From Actinomycetota bacterium (GTDB lineage: Bacteria; Actinomycetota; Actinomycetes; S36-B12; CAIYMF01), in contig JAIUOK010000003.1 in assembly GCA_020161245.1 (NCBI GenBank), positions 62,001 to 126,000 of the forward strand: DNA of 64,000 nucleotides. Direction: 5' to 3'. Shown here in pieces: positions 45,668 to 58,091 of this stretch. Position numbers and translations under genes: made by a program. How positions within the stretch are numbered: the first letter of the stretch is position 1; each line of letters opens with the position of its first letter. Under the pieces are notes generated by a model that ran no database searches, was not told where the DNA came from, and saw only the letters and a program-made list of their open reading frames with translations.

Positions 45668-46106
45668 GCGCAGCCGCACGCAGCGACCCCGGCACCCCGA
45701 ACCGCTCCGGCCATGAAGGCAACCGAGCAGAGGGGGCCTTCACGAGGCAGCGGCGCCGGGGGCGGCCCGGGGCCGGGCTGTCGGTCCCCCGTCGCCCGAC
45801 AGCCCGACCGGCTCGGGGTGAGGCGCGGGGCCCGGCGGGGCAGTGCCGGGCCCCGGTGGCTGCCGCGCATCCGCACGTCACCTGGGGGCAGCTGACGCAC
45901 GGGGTCCATGGCACTGTCCCCGGGCGGCAGCCACGAGCCGCCGTGCGAACCAGGGGCCAGCCGCACGGAGGACTCCGCCTCCTCACCAGCATCGGTTGCC
46001 ACCCGCTGTCGGAGAAACCTCGACGCGTGGCGGGTTCACGCCGTGGCGCGATCGCGCCACGTCCGCGTCGTTCCCCGCCACGACGGCCGCGGGTTAGAAC
46101 CGCTGC
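45668..46106. other. Intergenic region with terminator-like hairpins before the subtilase
   Basis: No credible gene in 439 bases. Two GC-rich hairpins stand out: CGGGCTGTCGG with its complement at 45774-45806 and GGGGCCCGGC with its complement at 45827-45854. GTGGCTGCCGC near 45856 also recurs inverted near 45924. A TTAGAA sequence lies about 10 bases before the subtilase ATG. Confidence 0.55.
45774..45806 (+). terminator. Hairpin downstream of the photolyase gene
   Basis: An 11-bp perfect stem (CGGGCTGTCGG / CCGACAGCCCG) with an 11-base loop, about 105 bases past the stop; a second 10-bp stem follows at 45827-45854. Confidence 0.6.
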
Positions 46107-49931
<3,825 letters not shown>

Positions 49932-50086
49932 GCGGCGGTCGTGCGCGGCATGAGCGCTGCGGGTCGAGGGGTCCCGTGGTGAGCCCCGGCGGCCGCGAGG
50001 TGGCTGACGTCACCTCCGGCCGCCGGAACGCCCCCTTGGCAGGTGCCGTCCGAGTTCTCCGAGGACCTGGAGAGCGAAGGGGCAAC

Positions 50087-51076
50087 ATGCTGGGCGCCGT
50101 CGGACTCGACGCCGTGGAGGAGGAGGTCTACCGCCAGCTCGTGCTGGGCGGTGAGACCACGCCTGCCGCGCTGTCGTCGACCCTCGGGCGCAGCGCCGCC
50201 GAGGTGTCGGAAGTGCTGGACCGGCTCGCGCGGGCCGGTCTCGTCGTCGCGGCTCCTGGCTCCGGCAGCGGTGCGACGGCGTACGTCGCCGCTCCGCCCG
50301 CCGTCGCGCTCGGGGCCCTGCTGCGCGAGCAGCGCGACGCGCTCTACTCCGCCGAGCTCGATCTGGCCGAGCTGGCCGATGCGCATCGCAGCGCCCTGGC
50401 GACCGCGACCACGGCCGACGTCATGGAGGTCATCACCGACCCCGCGGCGGTGCGCCACCGGTTCGCCCAGCTGCAGCGCGGCGCGCAGCACGAGGTGCGG
50501 TCGATGATGGTGCCGAACCTGTCGGTCGTGCCCTACGACGAGAACGACGCCGGCTACGAGTCGATGCGCCGCGGCATCCGCTACCGCGCCATCCTCGACC
50601 GGTCCGCCCTCTCGCAGCCCGGCATCGTGCAGGCGATCCTGCGCGACCTCGACCGCGGCGAGCAGATCCGGGTGGCCGACCACGTCCCGGTGAAGCTCGT
50701 CATCGCCGACGAGTCGCTCGCGATGCTGCCGCTGTCGGCCGAGCGCAACACCGCGCCCGAGTCGGTGCTCGTGCACGCGGGCGGCGTCCTGTCGGCGCTC
50801 ATCGCCTACTTCGAGGCGGCCTGGGAGCGGGCCTACCCGCTGTGGCCCAACCGCGAGGGCGACGACCTCGTCGAGATGCGGCCGGGCGAGATCGACTCCG
50901 TCGACGAGCGCATCCTCGCGCTGCTGCTCGCCGGCATGACCGACCAGGCCCTCGCCGGCCAGCTCGGCCTGTCCCTGCGCACGGTCCAGCGCCGCATCCG
51001 CGGCCTCATGGACACCGCCGGCGTCGACACCCGCATCCAGCTCGGCTGGTACGCAGCCCGAGCCGGCTGGGCCTGA
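50087..51076 (+). CDS. TrmB/LuxR-type transcriptional regulator
   Basis: A 329-residue protein. Residues 1-65 are a TrmB-like winged helix (LDAVEEEVYRQLVLGGETT, VLDRLARAGLVVAA). A ~190-residue effector-like region follows (VMVPNLSVV, RYRAILDRSAL). The C-terminal LuxR/GerE helix-turn-helix is at about 265-325 (VDERILALLLAGMTDQALAGQ, then LSLRTVQRRIRGLMDTAGVDTR). This double-HTH design is common in actinobacteria. Its gene follows the secreted subtilase in the same direction, which suggests shared control of protease genes. The ATG has a GAAGGGG ribosome binding site; the frame is open further upstream but without signals. Confidence 0.85.
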   Translation: MLGAVGLDAVEEEVYRQLVLGGETTPAALSSTLGRSAAEVSEVLDRLARAGLVVAAPGSGSGATAYVAAPPAVALGALLREQRDALYSAELDLAELADAHRSALATATTADVMEVITDPAAVRHRFAQLQRGAQHEVRSMMVPNLSVVPYDENDAGYESMRRGIRYRAILDRSALSQPGIVQAILRDLDRGEQIRVADHVPVKLVIADESLAMLPLSAERNTAPESVLVHAGGVLSALIAYFEAAWERAYPLWPNREGDDLVEMRPGEIDSVDERILALLLAGMTDQALAGQLGLSLRTVQRRIRGLMDTAGVDTRIQLGWYAARAGWA

Positions 51077-51362
51077 CCCCGCCCTTCTTTACGGGTGAAG
51101 GTGCCCCCGCTTGCGATAGAAGCAAGGAAGGCGCCCCAGGCTGTCCACAGGCGCAGCGGCGGGAGGGTCGTCGTCCCCAGATCCGGGTGCACCTCCCGGC
51201 ATGCCTCTGTCGGATGACCTAGCCGGATCGGGCCGTTCTGCAGCCCATCGGCGCGATCCGCGCCCAGCGCTGTTCCGGCGCTCGCGGCGCCGGGGTACAC
51301 AGGGACGTACCCGGGTGGGCGGTACCCGCGGCTGTCACTCACTTAGACGGTCGGGGGACGAC

Positions 51363-51656
51363 ATGACTGCTCAGCACCGCTCAACCCGCGCGAGCCGCCT
51401 CACCCGCTGCGCCCTCGTGGCGTCCACGGCCGGCCTCCTGATGCTCGGGCTCGCTGGATGCGGCTCCGACTCCGGAGCGCAGGCACTCGACGTGACCTCG
51501 GCCACCGCCGTGGCCCCGAGCGACGCCAGCCGGAGCTGCTCGGCGTATGTCCGTCAGGCACGGCGCGGCGACGTCGTCGTCAGTCACCGCGGCGTCCCCA
51601 AGCGTGCTCGGGCGACGGTCCCCTGTGCGGCTGCGATCTCCGTCGGGTCCCGCTGA
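51363..51656 (+). CDS. Small lipoprotein inside the repeat-bounded cassette
   Basis: A 97-residue protein with a basic signal peptide and a lipobox (MLGLAGC, lipidated C33). The mature part is only about 65 residues and has two further cysteines (SRSCSAY and TVPCAAA) that could form a disulfide. I do not recognise the family. The ATG lacks a strong ribosome binding site (GGGGGAC lies about 9 bases upstream). A 15-bp perfect terminator stem follows, so the gene is likely an expressed unit carried between the repeat arms. Confidence 0.6.
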   Translation: MTAQHRSTRASRLTRCALVASTAGLLMLGLAGCGSDSGAQALDVTSATAVAPSDASRSCSAYVRQARRGDVVVSHRGVPKRARATVPCAAAISVGSR

Positions 51657-51718
51657 GCCTGGCCATACGGCGCGGCACGACGGCCAGGCGCCTCTAGCAG
51701 CCGACCTCACGCGGAGGA

Positions 51719-51763
51719 GCCCTCCGGGTCGCGGCACGGGGGATGTGTCGCGACCCGGAGGGC
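51719..51763 (+). terminator. Terminator of the cassette lipoprotein gene
   Basis: GCCCTCCGGGTCGCG and its exact complement form a 15-bp stem with a 15-base loop, 62 bases past the stop. Confidence 0.8.
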
Positions 51764-51897
51764 TGCCTGTGGATGGCCTGGGGCGCCTTCCTTGCTTCTA
51801 TCGCAAGCGGAGATGGGCCCCCGCTGGTCGGGGCGGAGGAACGACGCCGCGGCCAGTAGGGGACTTCACCTGTAACGCGGTGACCACCTTGTAACGG

Positions 51898-53316
51898 TCA
51901 GCGGAGGGCGTGGCCGAGGCGGAAGAGGTTGTGGGGGTCGACCTCGTCCTTGAGGGCCAGGAGGCGCTCGAGGGTCTGCGGGTCGTAGGCCTTCCGCAGG
52001 CGCTCGGGGTCGCCGTTGCCTACGGCTCCGAGGAAGTTCGGCAGCACGGTCGAGGTCTGCCACGGACGGGTCGCGTCCAGGATCGACTCGACGACGTGCG
52101 GCGTCACCTGCTCGAGGCCCGGGGCCATGACGCCGATCGCGAACAGCGACCACGCGGCGTCGCGGCCCTGCACCGCGTTGGGCGACTCCGGCTGGCGCGA
52201 CAGAGCACCGCCCAGCTGGCGCAGCTCCACGACGACGACGGGGATGTCGTGCTGCGGCCCGGCGACGTCGACGATCGCGTCGATCGTCTCCTCGGTCAGG
52301 TCGTGCAGCAGCGCGCCGGCGTCGTGGAACGGCAGCGGGTCGACGGGATCCATGTGGACCATGTCGGTCGCGTGCGGGTCGATCTCGCCCGTCATCGCCA
52401 TGACCACCGGTGCCGCCGCCATCATCGGTGCCAGCAGCGCCTCGGCCTCCGCGGGATCGCCGCAGTGCGTGTAGCGCAGGTGGACGACGAACTTGCCGCG
52501 GATCGGCTCCGGCACGGTCTCCAGCGGAGGCACGCGCAGCAGCGCGATCGAGGTCATGGCCTCCTCCGGCAGCGTGGCGGTCCAGGTGCGGTACGCCGCG
52601 AGCACCTCGCGGACGTGGGCGCCGTCGAAGATCACCGGGCCGCCCCAGAGACGGGCCGGCACCAGCTCCACGGTCATCGAGGTGACGACGCCGAAGTTGC
52701 TCCGGCTGCCGCGCATTCCCCAGAACAGCTCGGGCTCGCTCTCGGCGTCGACGTGGCGGACGACGCCGTCGGCGGTGACAACCTGCAGGCTGCGCACCTT
52801 GTCGGCGGCCCAGCCGTGCTTGCGGGCGAACAGGTTCAGCCCGCCGCCGAGGGTGTAGCCGAACGCGCCGACGCCCTGGCTCGAGCCGACCATGGGCATG
52901 AGCCCGTGGGGCGCCGAGACGGCGACGACGTCGCGCCAGCGCACACCGGCCTCGAGCGTCGCGGTGCCCTCGACGGGGTCGACCGAGACGGCGGTCATCC
53001 GCGAGGTGGTGATGACGACGGCGTCGACGAGCGCGGCGCCGCCGTGGCCGGTCGACTGGACGGCGACGGGCAGGCCCTGCTCGCCGGCCCAGCGGACCGC
53101 GGCCGCGACGTCGTGGGCGCTCGTGGCGCCGACGACGACGGCGGGGCGGTGGACGACGGCGAGCTGGAAGCCGGCGATCTCGGCGGCGGCCTCGTACGAG
53201 CCGCCCTCGAGGACCGGGCCTTCGACCGACGCGACGAGCGCGTCGAAGGCCTCGCGGGTCACGGATCCGGCAGGGGCCTCGTGAGCCCCGTCGTGCCGGG
53301 TCGGTGCGATGGTCAT
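51898..53316 (-). CDS. FAD-binding oxidoreductase of the BBE/PCMH (berberine-bridge-like) family
   Basis: A 472-residue flavoprotein. The FAD_binding_4 domain (about 55-225) includes VAVQSTGHGGAALVDAVVI, GVRWRDVVAVSAPHGLMPMV and GYTLGGGLNLFARKHGW. The BBE segment at the C-terminus reads LKDEVDPHNLFRLGHAL. Enzymes of this type oxidise sugars or secondary metabolites. The usual second flavin-linking cysteine is absent from the GVGAFGYTLGGG loop, so attachment is at most through the N-terminal histidine. It is divergent from a LysR gene with 148 bases between, the classic regulator-target arrangement. A GGAGAGAG ribosome binding site precedes the ATG. Confidence 0.9.
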   Translation of the reverse strand: MTIAPTRHDGAHEAPAGSVTREAFDALVASVEGPVLEGGSYEAAAEIAGFQLAVVHRPAVVVGATSAHDVAAAVRWAGEQGLPVAVQSTGHGGAALVDAVVITTSRMTAVSVDPVEGTATLEAGVRWRDVVAVSAPHGLMPMVGSSQGVGAFGYTLGGGLNLFARKHGWAADKVRSLQVVTADGVVRHVDAESEPELFWGMRGSRSNFGVVTSMTVELVPARLWGGPVIFDGAHVREVLAAYRTWTATLPEEAMTSIALLRVPPLETVPEPIRGKFVVHLRYTHCGDPAEAEALLAPMMAAAPVVMAMTGEIDPHATDMVHMDPVDPLPFHDAGALLHDLTEETIDAIVDVAGPQHDIPVVVVELRQLGGALSRQPESPNAVQGRDAAWSLFAIGVMAPGLEQVTPHVVESILDATRPWQTSTVLPNFLGAVGNGDPERLRKAYDPQTLERLLALKDEVDPHNLFRLGHALR

Positions 53317-53411
53317 GGTGGTTCTCTCTCCGGGTTCCGCGGGCCTGGTTGCCCTGCGGGCCGCCCGCCTCAGGGCGACGAGCGACGACGGTGGCGCAAG
53401 CCGCCAGGGGC

Positions 53412-53465
53412 TGACCAGAAAAATGGCGCTCACGGGCATGAGGCGATGGCTAACGTTGCTGGTCA
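53412..53465. promoter_or_regulatory. Candidate LysR regulatory site and promoter
   Basis: TGACCAG at 53412-53418 and its complement CTGGTCA at 53459-53465 are 40 bases apart, the second touching the lysR ATG. A TAACGT -10-like hexamer lies at 53451-53456, 8 bases before the ATG. Binding is inferred. Confidence 0.4.
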
Positions 53466-54373
53466 TGGAGCTGCGGCTGCTGCGCGCGTACGTCGCGGTC
53501 GCCGAGGAGAAGCACTTCGGCCGGGCCGCGGCACGGCTGTTCATCACGCCGCCCTCGCTCTCGCAGCAGATCAAGACGCTCGAGAAGTCGCTCGGCGTCC
53601 GGCTCTTCGACCGCGACCCGCGCGGAGTGCGGCTCACGCGGGCGGGCGAGGCCCTGCTCGAGCAGGCCCGAGCCACCCTGGAGCAGGCCGACCGCCTCGA
53701 GGAGATGGCCGCGATGCAGGCTGGCAGCGTCACGGCCGAGCCGCTCGTCGTCGGGTTCCTGCTGTTCTCGCTGACGGCGGTCTCCCGCGGGCTCCTGGCG
53801 GAGTACGGCCGGGTGCATCCCGAGGTCGTGATCCACGTCCGGCAGTACGAGTGGGACGACCCGTCCGCGGGCCTGCTGTCCGGCGCGGTCGACGTCGCCC
53901 TGGTGCGCCCGCCGTTCCGCGGCGCCGAACGCCTGCGATCCGTCGAGCTCGACCGCGACCCGCTGCTCGCTCTGGTGCCCGCCGACCACCCCATCGCCCT
54001 CGACGGCGGCCCGGTACGCGCCGGCCGCCTCGTGCGCGAGCCGTTCCTCGAGGTCACGCTCGTCAACGACCCCGTGTTCGCCGCCGCGTGGTACCTGCAC
54101 GACCTGCGCGACGACCAGTGCCCGGCCCCGGTGATGAGCCGTGCGACGACCAGCGAGGAGTGGCTGGCCGAGGTCTCGCTCGGGCGCGGGGTCGACGTCG
54201 TCCCCGAGTCGGTCGCCCAGGACTACGTGCGGCCGGGCCTGGCCTTCGTCCCCATCGAGGACCTGCCGCCGTCGCGCCTGGTGCTGGCCTGGGACCCTGG
54301 CCGGATCTCCGAGGCCGGACGCCGGTTCGTCCGCTACGTCCAGCGCCGCAGCCCCGCCGACTCCCGCGAGTAA
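53465..54373 (+). CDS. LysR-family transcriptional regulator
   Basis: A 302-residue protein with the LysR winged helix at residues 1-60 (LRLLRAYVAVAEEKHFGRAA, LSQQIKTLEKSLGVRLFDRD) and a periplasmic-binding-like effector domain after residue 90. It is divergent from the FAD oxidoreductase and likely controls it. The last two codons and the TAA stop (54371-54373) lie inside a family-2 palindrome, so the C-terminus has probably been reset by insertion of the repeat. Initiation may be near-leaderless. Confidence 0.93.
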   Translation: MELRLLRAYVAVAEEKHFGRAAARLFITPPSLSQQIKTLEKSLGVRLFDRDPRGVRLTRAGEALLEQARATLEQADRLEEMAAMQAGSVTAEPLVVGFLLFSLTAVSRGLLAEYGRVHPEVVIHVRQYEWDDPSAGLLSGAVDVALVRPPFRGAERLRSVELDRDPLLALVPADHPIALDGGPVRAGRLVREPFLEVTLVNDPVFAAAWYLHDLRDDQCPAPVMSRATTSEEWLAEVSLGRGVDVVPESVAQDYVRPGLAFVPIEDLPPSRLVLAWDPGRISEAGRRFVRYVQRRSPADSRE

Positions 54374-54430
54374 CTGCCGGAGTCCTCGGTTTCCGGGCGT
54401 CGAAACCGAGGACAACGGCAGTTACTCGCG
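54365..54430. repeat. Family-2 palindrome, copy 2
   Basis: CGCGAGTAACTGCC pairs exactly with GGCAGTTACTCGCG. The inner arms TCCTCGGTTTC and GAAACCGAGGA pair perfectly around a short loop. It supplies the stop codon of the LysR gene. It is related to the copy at 20118-20180 by the outer GAGTAACTGC and the inner CCTC...GAGG. Confidence 0.85.
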
Positions 54431-54577
54431 GCCGGAGGGGGACCGGGAGTGGCACACCGGACGCCGGGAAGATGCCAGGATGCGCGGGAGAACGCGCAGC
54501 GCAGCGCGGGGGAGCCGGCGATCCCGGGAGCCCGCGGGGCGCTCCGCCCGACACGGCAACCGCCAGGAGGTCCACCC

Positions 54578-55660
54578 ATGACCGCAGACGGAGGCCCCGA
54601 GCTCGTCCAGCTCCTCACCCCTGAGGGCGAGCGGGTCCACCATCCCGACTACGACGTCGACCTGACGCCGGACGAGCTGCGCGGGCTCTACCGCGACCTC
54701 GTCCTCGTGCGCAGGGTCGACGCCGAGGCCACCGCGCTGCAGCGCCAGGGCGAGCTCGGCCTCTGGGCCCAGCTGCTCGGCCAGGAGGCCGCGCAGGTCG
54801 GATCGGGACGGGCCCTGCGCCCCACCGACATGGCCTTCCCGACCTACCGCGAGCACGGCGTCGCGTGGACGCGCGACGTCGACCCGCTGCAGCTGCTGGG
54901 CCTGTTCCGCGGCGTGACCAACGGTGGCTGGGACCCCCACGAGCACAACTTCGCGCTCTACACGATCGTCATCGGCGACCAGTGCCTGCACGCGGTCGGC
55001 TATGCGATGGGCGTGCAGCGCGACGGCACCGACGACGCCGTGATCGTGTACTTCGGCGACGGCGCCACCAGCCAGGGCGACGTCAACGAGTCGTTCGTGT
55101 TCGCCTCGGTCTACAACGCGCCGGTCGTGTTCTTCTGCCAGAACAACCAGTGGGCGATCTCCGAGCCGCTCGAGCGCCAGACGCGCATCCCGCTCTACAA
55201 GCGCGCGCACGGCTTCGGCTTCCCCGGCGTCCGCGTCGACGGCAACGACGTCCTCGCGGTGCTCGCCGTGACCAAGGCCGCGCTGCAGAACGCGCGCGAG
55301 GGCAACGGCCCCACGCTCATCGAGGCCTTCACCTACCGCATGGGCGCGCACACGACGTCCGACGACCCCACGCGCTACCGCGTCGCCGCCGACCTCGAGG
55401 CGTGGAAGCTCAAGGACCCGATCGAGCGCCTCAAGGTGTACCTCGCGCGCAACGGTCACGCCGACCACGCGTTCTTCGACGCCGTCGAGGCCGAGAGCGA
55501 GGCGCTCGCGGTGCGGCTGCGGGAGGGCTGCCGGTCGATGCCCGACCCCGCGCCCGACTCGCTGTTCGACCACGTCTACGCCGAGCCCCATCCGCTGGTG
55601 GACGAGGAGCGCGAGCAGTTCGTGCGCTACCACGCGTCGTTCGCGGGAGGGGAGCACTGA
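54578..55660 (+). CDS. 2-oxoacid dehydrogenase E1 component, alpha subunit
   Basis: A 360-residue TPP-dependent subunit with the thiamine motif beginning GDG at 160-162 and ending QNNQW, plus MAFPTYREHGVAW and FTYRMGAHTTSDDPTRYR, all typical of PdhA/BkdA. The complex oxidatively decarboxylates pyruvate or branched-chain 2-oxoacids. The length and the E1alpha-E1beta-E2 order suit the branched-chain (Bkd) type of actinobacteria, but pyruvate cannot be excluded. An AGGAGG ribosome binding site 7 bases upstream fixes the ATG at 54578. The stop overlaps the next ATG. Confidence 0.92.
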   Translation: MTADGGPELVQLLTPEGERVHHPDYDVDLTPDELRGLYRDLVLVRRVDAEATALQRQGELGLWAQLLGQEAAQVGSGRALRPTDMAFPTYREHGVAWTRDVDPLQLLGLFRGVTNGGWDPHEHNFALYTIVIGDQCLHAVGYAMGVQRDGTDDAVIVYFGDGATSQGDVNESFVFASVYNAPVVFFCQNNQWAISEPLERQTRIPLYKRAHGFGFPGVRVDGNDVLAVLAVTKAALQNAREGNGPTLIEAFTYRMGAHTTSDDPTRYRVAADLEAWKLKDPIERLKVYLARNGHADHAFFDAVEAESEALAVRLREGCRSMPDPAPDSLFDHVYAEPHPLVDEEREQFVRYHASFAGGEH

Positions 55661-56643
55661 TGGCTGTCACGACCATGGCCAAGGCGCTCAACGCCGGTCT
55701 GCGCAAGGCGCTCGAGCGCGACGAGAAGGTCCTGCTCATGGGCGAGGACATCGGCAAGCTCGGCGGCGTCTTCCGGGTGACCGACGGCCTGCAGAAGGAC
55801 TTCGGCGAAGCCCGCGTCATCGACTCGCCGCTGGCCGAGAGCGGCATCATGGGCACCGCCGTCGGCCTCGCGATGGCCGGCTACCGGCCCGTCGTCGAGA
55901 TCCAGTTCGACGGCTTCGTCTACCCGGCGTTCGACCAGATCGTGTCGCAGATCGCCAAGCACCGCGCCCGCTCCGGCGGGCGGACGCCGATGCCCGTGAC
56001 GATCCGGCTGCCCTTCGGCGGCGGCATCGGCGCGGTGGAGCACCACAGCGAGTCGCCCGAGGCGTACTTCGCCCACACCGCCGGACTGCGCGTGGTGTCG
56101 CCGTCCAACCCGATGGACGCCTACGTGATGATCCAGCAGGCGATCGCGTGCGACGACCCGGTGGTGATCCTCGAGCCGAAGCGCCGCTACTGGGACAAGG
56201 CCGACGTCGACGAGAGTGTCGACATCGCCTCTGCCCCTTCGCCTTTCACGGCGCGTGTCGTGCGGCCCGGCACCACCGCGACGGTCGCCTGCTACGGCCC
56301 GATGGTGCGCACGTGCCTCGAGGCGGCGCTCGCCGGAGAGGCCGACGGCCTCGACCTCGAGGTGATCGACCTGCGCTCGGTGTCGCCCCTCGACATCCCC
56401 ACGGTGGCGGCGTCGGTGCGCAAGACCGGCCGGCTAGTGGTCGTGCACGAGGCGTCGGTGTTCCTCGGGGTGGGCGCCGAGCTGGCCGCGCGCATCACCG
56501 AGGAGTGCTTCTACTCCCTCGAGGCGCCGGTGCTGCGCGTCGGCGGCTACCACACCCCCTACCCGCCGTCCCGGCTCGAGGAGGAGTACCTCCCCGACCT
56601 CGACCGCGTGCTCGACGCCGTCGATCGCGCGCTGGCGTACTGA
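55660..56643 (+). CDS. 2-oxoacid dehydrogenase E1 component, beta subunit
   Basis: A 327-residue transketolase-type subunit with LMGEDIGKLGGVFRVTDGL, VIDSPLAESGIMGTAVGLAM, EIQFDGFVYPAFDQIVSQ and PFGGGIGAVEHHSESPEAYF, the typical E1beta signatures. It forms the alpha2beta2 E1 heterotetramer with the upstream product. The start overlaps the E1alpha stop (TGATG). The end lies 11 bases before the E2 gene. Confidence 0.94.
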   Translation: MAVTTMAKALNAGLRKALERDEKVLLMGEDIGKLGGVFRVTDGLQKDFGEARVIDSPLAESGIMGTAVGLAMAGYRPVVEIQFDGFVYPAFDQIVSQIAKHRARSGGRTPMPVTIRLPFGGGIGAVEHHSESPEAYFAHTAGLRVVSPSNPMDAYVMIQQAIACDDPVVILEPKRRYWDKADVDESVDIASAPSPFTARVVRPGTTATVACYGPMVRTCLEAALAGEADGLDLEVIDLRSVSPLDIPTVAASVRKTGRLVVVHEASVFLGVGAELAARITEECFYSLEAPVLRVGGYHTPYPPSRLEEEYLPDLDRVLDAVDRALAY

Positions 56644-56654
56644 GGGGGAGCGAG

Positions 56655-58091
56655 ATGACCGAGATCAAGACCTTCCTGCTCCCCGACGTCGGCGAGGGCC
56701 TCACCGAGGCCGAGATCCTCGCCTGGCATGTGAAGCCCGGCGACGAGGTGGCGGTCAACCAGACGATCGTGGAGATCGAGACGGCGAAGGCCGCCGTCGA
56801 GCTCCCGTGCCCCTTCGCCGGGACGGTCGCCGAGGTGTTCGTGTCCGAGGGCGACACCGTCGAGGTCGGCAGGCCCATCCTGTCGATCGCCCTGCCCGGC
56901 GCGCAGATCCCGGCGGCGCCGTCGCCGACGAGCGAGGCGCCCGAGGCCGCCGTCGACGCCACCCCCGCGGCACCGCCGGCCGAGAAGGCCGTCGAGCGCG
57001 AGGCGGTGCTCGTCGGCTACGGCGTCAAGCAGACGAGCGCACCGGCCCGGCGGGCACGAGTGCCGCACGTGACGCCGCACGGGGCGCCGCACACCGAGGC
57101 GGGCCCGCCCGGCGAGGCCGCGCGACCGGTCCGGTACGGGTCGCTGGAGGTGGGCCGGCACACCGAGGAGGTGCTGTCGCGCCGCAGCCCGGTGCTGGCC
57201 AAGCCGCCGGTGCGCAAGCTCGCCAAGGACCTCGATGTCGACCTCGCGACGGTGGATCCCACCGGCGAGGACGGCTCCATCACGCGCGCCGACGTCGAGC
57301 GGGCCGCTCGGCTGACGGTCGCGGGGGCGTCCGCGGCATCGACGTCGTCCCTGCCGGGCGGTCGGGCCGTGGCCCCGGCGTGGACCGGCGCCCGGGAGGA
57401 GCGCACGCCGGTCAAGGGCGTGCTCAAGATGATGTCGGAGGCGATGGTCTCCAGCGCCTTCACCGCCCCCCACGTCACCGAGTGGGTCGAGGTCGACGTC
57501 ACGCGCACGGTCGAGCTCGTCGAGCGGCTGAAGTCACGGCCGGAGTTCGACGGCGTCAAGGTGTCGCCGCTGCTGCTGGTCGCCGCCGGCGTCGTCCGCG
57601 CCGCGCGCAGGCATGCCGGCATCAACTCGGTGTTCGACGCCGACGCAGGGCAGGTCGTCGTCAAGCACTACGTCAACCTCGGGATCGCCGCGGCCACTCC
57701 GCGCGGCCTCGTGGTGCCCAACATCAAGGACGCCGACCGGCTCGACCTCCTGCAGCTCGCCCGTGCGCTGCAGGACCTCGTCGAGACGGCGAAGGCGGGC
57801 CGCACCCAGCCCGCCGACATGGCCGGCGGCACGATCACCATCACCAACGTCGGCGTCTTCGGCGTCGACGGCGGCACGCCCATCATCAACCCCGGCGAGT
57901 CGGCGATCCTGGCGATGGGCCGGGCCGTCCTCAAGCCCTGGGTGGTGGACGGCGCCGTGGTGCCGCGCCACGTCATGCAGCTGACCCTGTCGTTCGACCA
58001 CCGCCACGTCGACGGCGCCCTGGGCTCCCAGGTCCTCGCCGACGTGGCCCGCTTCCTGGAGGATCCCGCTGTCGAGCTCGCACTCGGCTGA
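56655..58091 (+). CDS. 2-oxoacid dehydrogenase E2 component, dihydrolipoyl acyltransferase
   Basis: A 478-residue E2 with one lipoyl domain (residues 1-80, lipoyl lysine K45 in EIETAKAAVEL). An Ala/Pro-rich linker follows, then a peripheral-subunit-binding domain (about 178-212: PPVRKLAKDLDVDLATVDPT) and the catalytic domain ending in DHRHVDG (H449, D453). All key residues are present. No E3 lipoamide dehydrogenase gene is nearby, so E3 must be shared. A downstream gene begins within its last 23 bases, in another frame. Confidence 0.95.
   Translation: MTEIKTFLLPDVGEGLTEAEILAWHVKPGDEVAVNQTIVEIETAKAAVELPCPFAGTVAEVFVSEGDTVEVGRPILSIALPGAQIPAAPSPTSEAPEAAVDATPAAPPAEKAVEREAVLVGYGVKQTSAPARRARVPHVTPHGAPHTEAGPPGEAARPVRYGSLEVGRHTEEVLSRRSPVLAKPPVRKLAKDLDVDLATVDPTGEDGSITRADVERAARLTVAGASAASTSSLPGGRAVAPAWTGAREERTPVKGVLKMMSEAMVSSAFTAPHVTEWVEVDVTRTVELVERLKSRPEFDGVKVSPLLLVAAGVVRAARRHAGINSVFDADAGQVVVKHYVNLGIAAATPRGLVVPNIKDADRLDLLQLARALQDLVETAKAGRTQPADMAGGTITITNVGVFGVDGGTPIINPGESAILAMGRAVLKPWVVDGAVVPRHVMQLTLSFDHRHVDGALGSQVLADVARFLEDPAVELALG

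Larger units (their letters stand above)
51091..51875. mobile_element. Family-1 element, copy C: long form carrying a lipoprotein gene
   Basis: The left end (51091-51150) is an alpha arm: GGTGAAGGTGCCCC, then GCGATAGAAGCAAGGAA and CAGGCTGTCCACA. The right end is again an alpha arm read inward (51769-51810), interrupted by about 46 bp before its tip AGGGGACTTCACCTGTAAC at 51857-51875. Between the arms lie ~620 bp with a small lipoprotein gene and its terminator. Unlike copies A and B, both ends are of the alpha type, as expected if two short elements captured the DNA between them. No transposase is encoded. Confidence 0.65.
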
